DNA of 5,811 nucleotides from Truepera sp. GTDB taxonomy: Bacteria; Deinococcota; Deinococci; Deinococcales; Trueperaceae. This document shows positions 5,008-5,811 of the stretch, in pieces; the first letter of the stretch is position 1; every line of letters begins with the position of its first letter. Under the pieces are notes generated by a model that saw nothing but the letters and a program-made list of their open reading frames with translations, was not told where the DNA came from and made no database searches. Position numbers and translations under genes: made by a program. The DNA is taken from positions 1-5,811 of the forward strand of contig JAGXSO010000040.1 in NCBI GenBank assembly GCA_018333775.1, read 5' to 3'.

Positions 5008-5811
5008 CGCCGCTTAGCTACGCCTGGCTGATCCCGCTGCTGCCGGCCTTAGCCTTTGCCATCAATATCCTGTTTGGTTACCGGCTAGGCAAACGCGCCG
5101 CCTGGCTCAGCGTGGCGCTGCTGACCCTGGCTACCCTGCTAGCGGTAGCGCTGCTAGTCCAGGTACAACAAGCGGCGCCGGTCTGGGATAGTGCTGGGCT
5201 GGTGCGTATGGCCGAGGTCGAAGGGCGGATAGCGACGCTACAGGGGCAGGTTGAGGCAGCAGCGAGGATGGAGCTAGCGGCACTAGAGGCTGAGCTAGCG
5301 GCCTTAGCAGGGGCGGTGCTAGTGCGCGAGGCGGCGCCCGGCTTCCCCTTTGTCAGCGAGCTGGCCTGGCTCAGTATCGGGGGGCAGGAGGGGATCCCGT
5401 TTGGCTTCCTGCTCGACCCGTTAGCGGCCCTGCTGGTGCTGATGGTAGCGCTGGTCTCGCTGCTGATCCACCTCTTCTCGATCGGCTACATGGCGGGCGA
5501 GACCCGCTTCCCGACCTTCTTTGCCTACTTAAGCCTGTTCAGCGCCGCCATGCTGGCCATGGTGATGAGCCGCAACCTGTTCCATATCCTGCTCTTCTGG
5601 GAGCTGATGGGGGTGATGAGCTACCTCCTGATCGGCTTCTACTATAAGAAGATCGCTGCTCAGCAGGCAATGAAGAAGGCTTTCCTGGTCACTAAGATCG
5701 CCGATCTGGGGCTGCTAATTGGCATCTTCTGGCTCTATCGCCACTTCGGCACGCTCGACCTGGTGCGCTTAACTGAGCTAGCGCCGAGCCTGCTGGCGGG
5801 GGCTAGCGGGG
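5004..5811 (+). CDS. nuoL: NADH-quinone oxidoreductase subunit L (NuoL/Nqo12), 3' end missing
   Basis: NuoL is the distal antiporter-like proton-pumping subunit of the membrane arm. The window holds its first 269 residues; the frame is open to the end. GTG 5004 is chosen because it overlaps the preceding stop (GTGA), has AGGA at 4993-4996, and gives the expected first helix (WLIPLLPALAFAINILF, 8-24). A second helix spans about 34-54, then FGFLLDPLAALLVLMVALVS begins at 133. FWELMGVMSYLLIGFYY (198-214) contains E200, equivalent to the essential E144 of E. coli NuoL. MKKAFLVTKIADLG follows at 223-236, with K231 where E. coli has arginine (R175) and D234 conserved. Residues about 60-112 form an insertion absent from E. 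coli and Thermus NuoL as I recall them: an Ala/Glu/Leu-rich segment (69-104) predicted as a helical coiled coil in the loop between helices 2 and 3. That loop should face the periplasm. The broken-helix and C-terminal arm regions lie outside the window. Confidence 0.95.
   Translation, partial: MTPLSYAWLIPLLPALAFAINILFGYRLGKRAAWLSVALLTLATLLAVALLVQVQQAAPVWDSAGLVRMAEVEGRIATLQGQVEAAARMELAALEAELAALAGAVLVREAAPGFPFVSELAWLSIGGQEGIPFGFLLDPLAALLVLMVALVSLLIHLFSIGYMAGETRFPTFFAYLSLFSAAMLAMVMSRNLFHILLFWELMGVMSYLLIGFYYKKIAAQQAMKKAFLVTKIADLGLLIGIFWLYRHFGTLDLVRLTELAPSLLAGASG
5271..5312 (+). repeat. Tandem 21-bp repeat encoding two coiled-coil heptads in NuoL
   Basis: Two adjacent 21-base units, 5271-5291 and 5292-5312, both begin GAGCTAGCGGC and encode ELAALEA then ELAALAG. 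The first eleven bases are identical and the rest diverges. The pattern suggests in-frame duplication of a heptad unit within the NuoL insertion; nearby residues 69-89 continue the Ala/Glu/Gln-rich helix less regularly. Confidence 0.6.

Overview
The window is the middle of an operon for proton-pumping NADH:quinone oxidoreductase (respiratory complex I). All genes lie on the + strand in the order nuoG (3' part), nuoH, an inserted small gene, nuoI, nuoJ, nuoK, a 38-codon small ORF and nuoL (5' part). The G-H-I-J-K-L order is the usual bacterial one. The NuoG and NuoI cysteine spacings match, as far as I recall them, those of Thermus thermophilus Nqo3 and Nqo9. The NuoK tail (VDNLSEVRL) and general style also resemble Thermus/Deinococcus. 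With about 60% GC in sampled lines and frequent TTA/CTA leucine codons, I infer a Deinococcota-like bacterium (perhaps a Truepera relative), with moderate confidence only.

Region 1-1923 is NuoG lacking roughly its first 176 residues; it carries the ligands of clusters N4 and N7. Region 1923-2933 is NuoH, the membrane subunit at the quinone site, joined to nuoG by a TGATG overlap. Region 3422-3949 is NuoI with two 4Fe-4S clusters (N6a, N6b), the electron path from NuoG toward N2. Regions 3993-4538 and 4574-4894 are the membrane subunits NuoJ and NuoK. From 5004 to the window end is NuoL, the distal antiporter-like pump subunit, without its C-terminal half.

Three things are out of the ordinary. 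First, 2934-3421 holds a 126-residue four-helix-bundle protein of the 23S rRNA intervening-sequence (S23/IVP) family between nuoH and nuoI. This gene has lower GC (about 51%) and different codon use, and it is bounded by heptamer-periodic repeats that are inverted at its two ends. It looks like a small insertion, possibly mobile, in an otherwise tightly packed operon. Second, a 38-residue protein with one predicted membrane helix overlaps both nuoK and nuoL and is a candidate accessory complex I subunit. Third, NuoL carries an approximately 50-residue Ala/Glu/Leu-rich insertion, predicted coiled coil, between its second and third membrane helices.

No tRNA, rRNA, CRISPR array, transposase or convincing terminator was seen. 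The operon promoter must lie upstream of the window.
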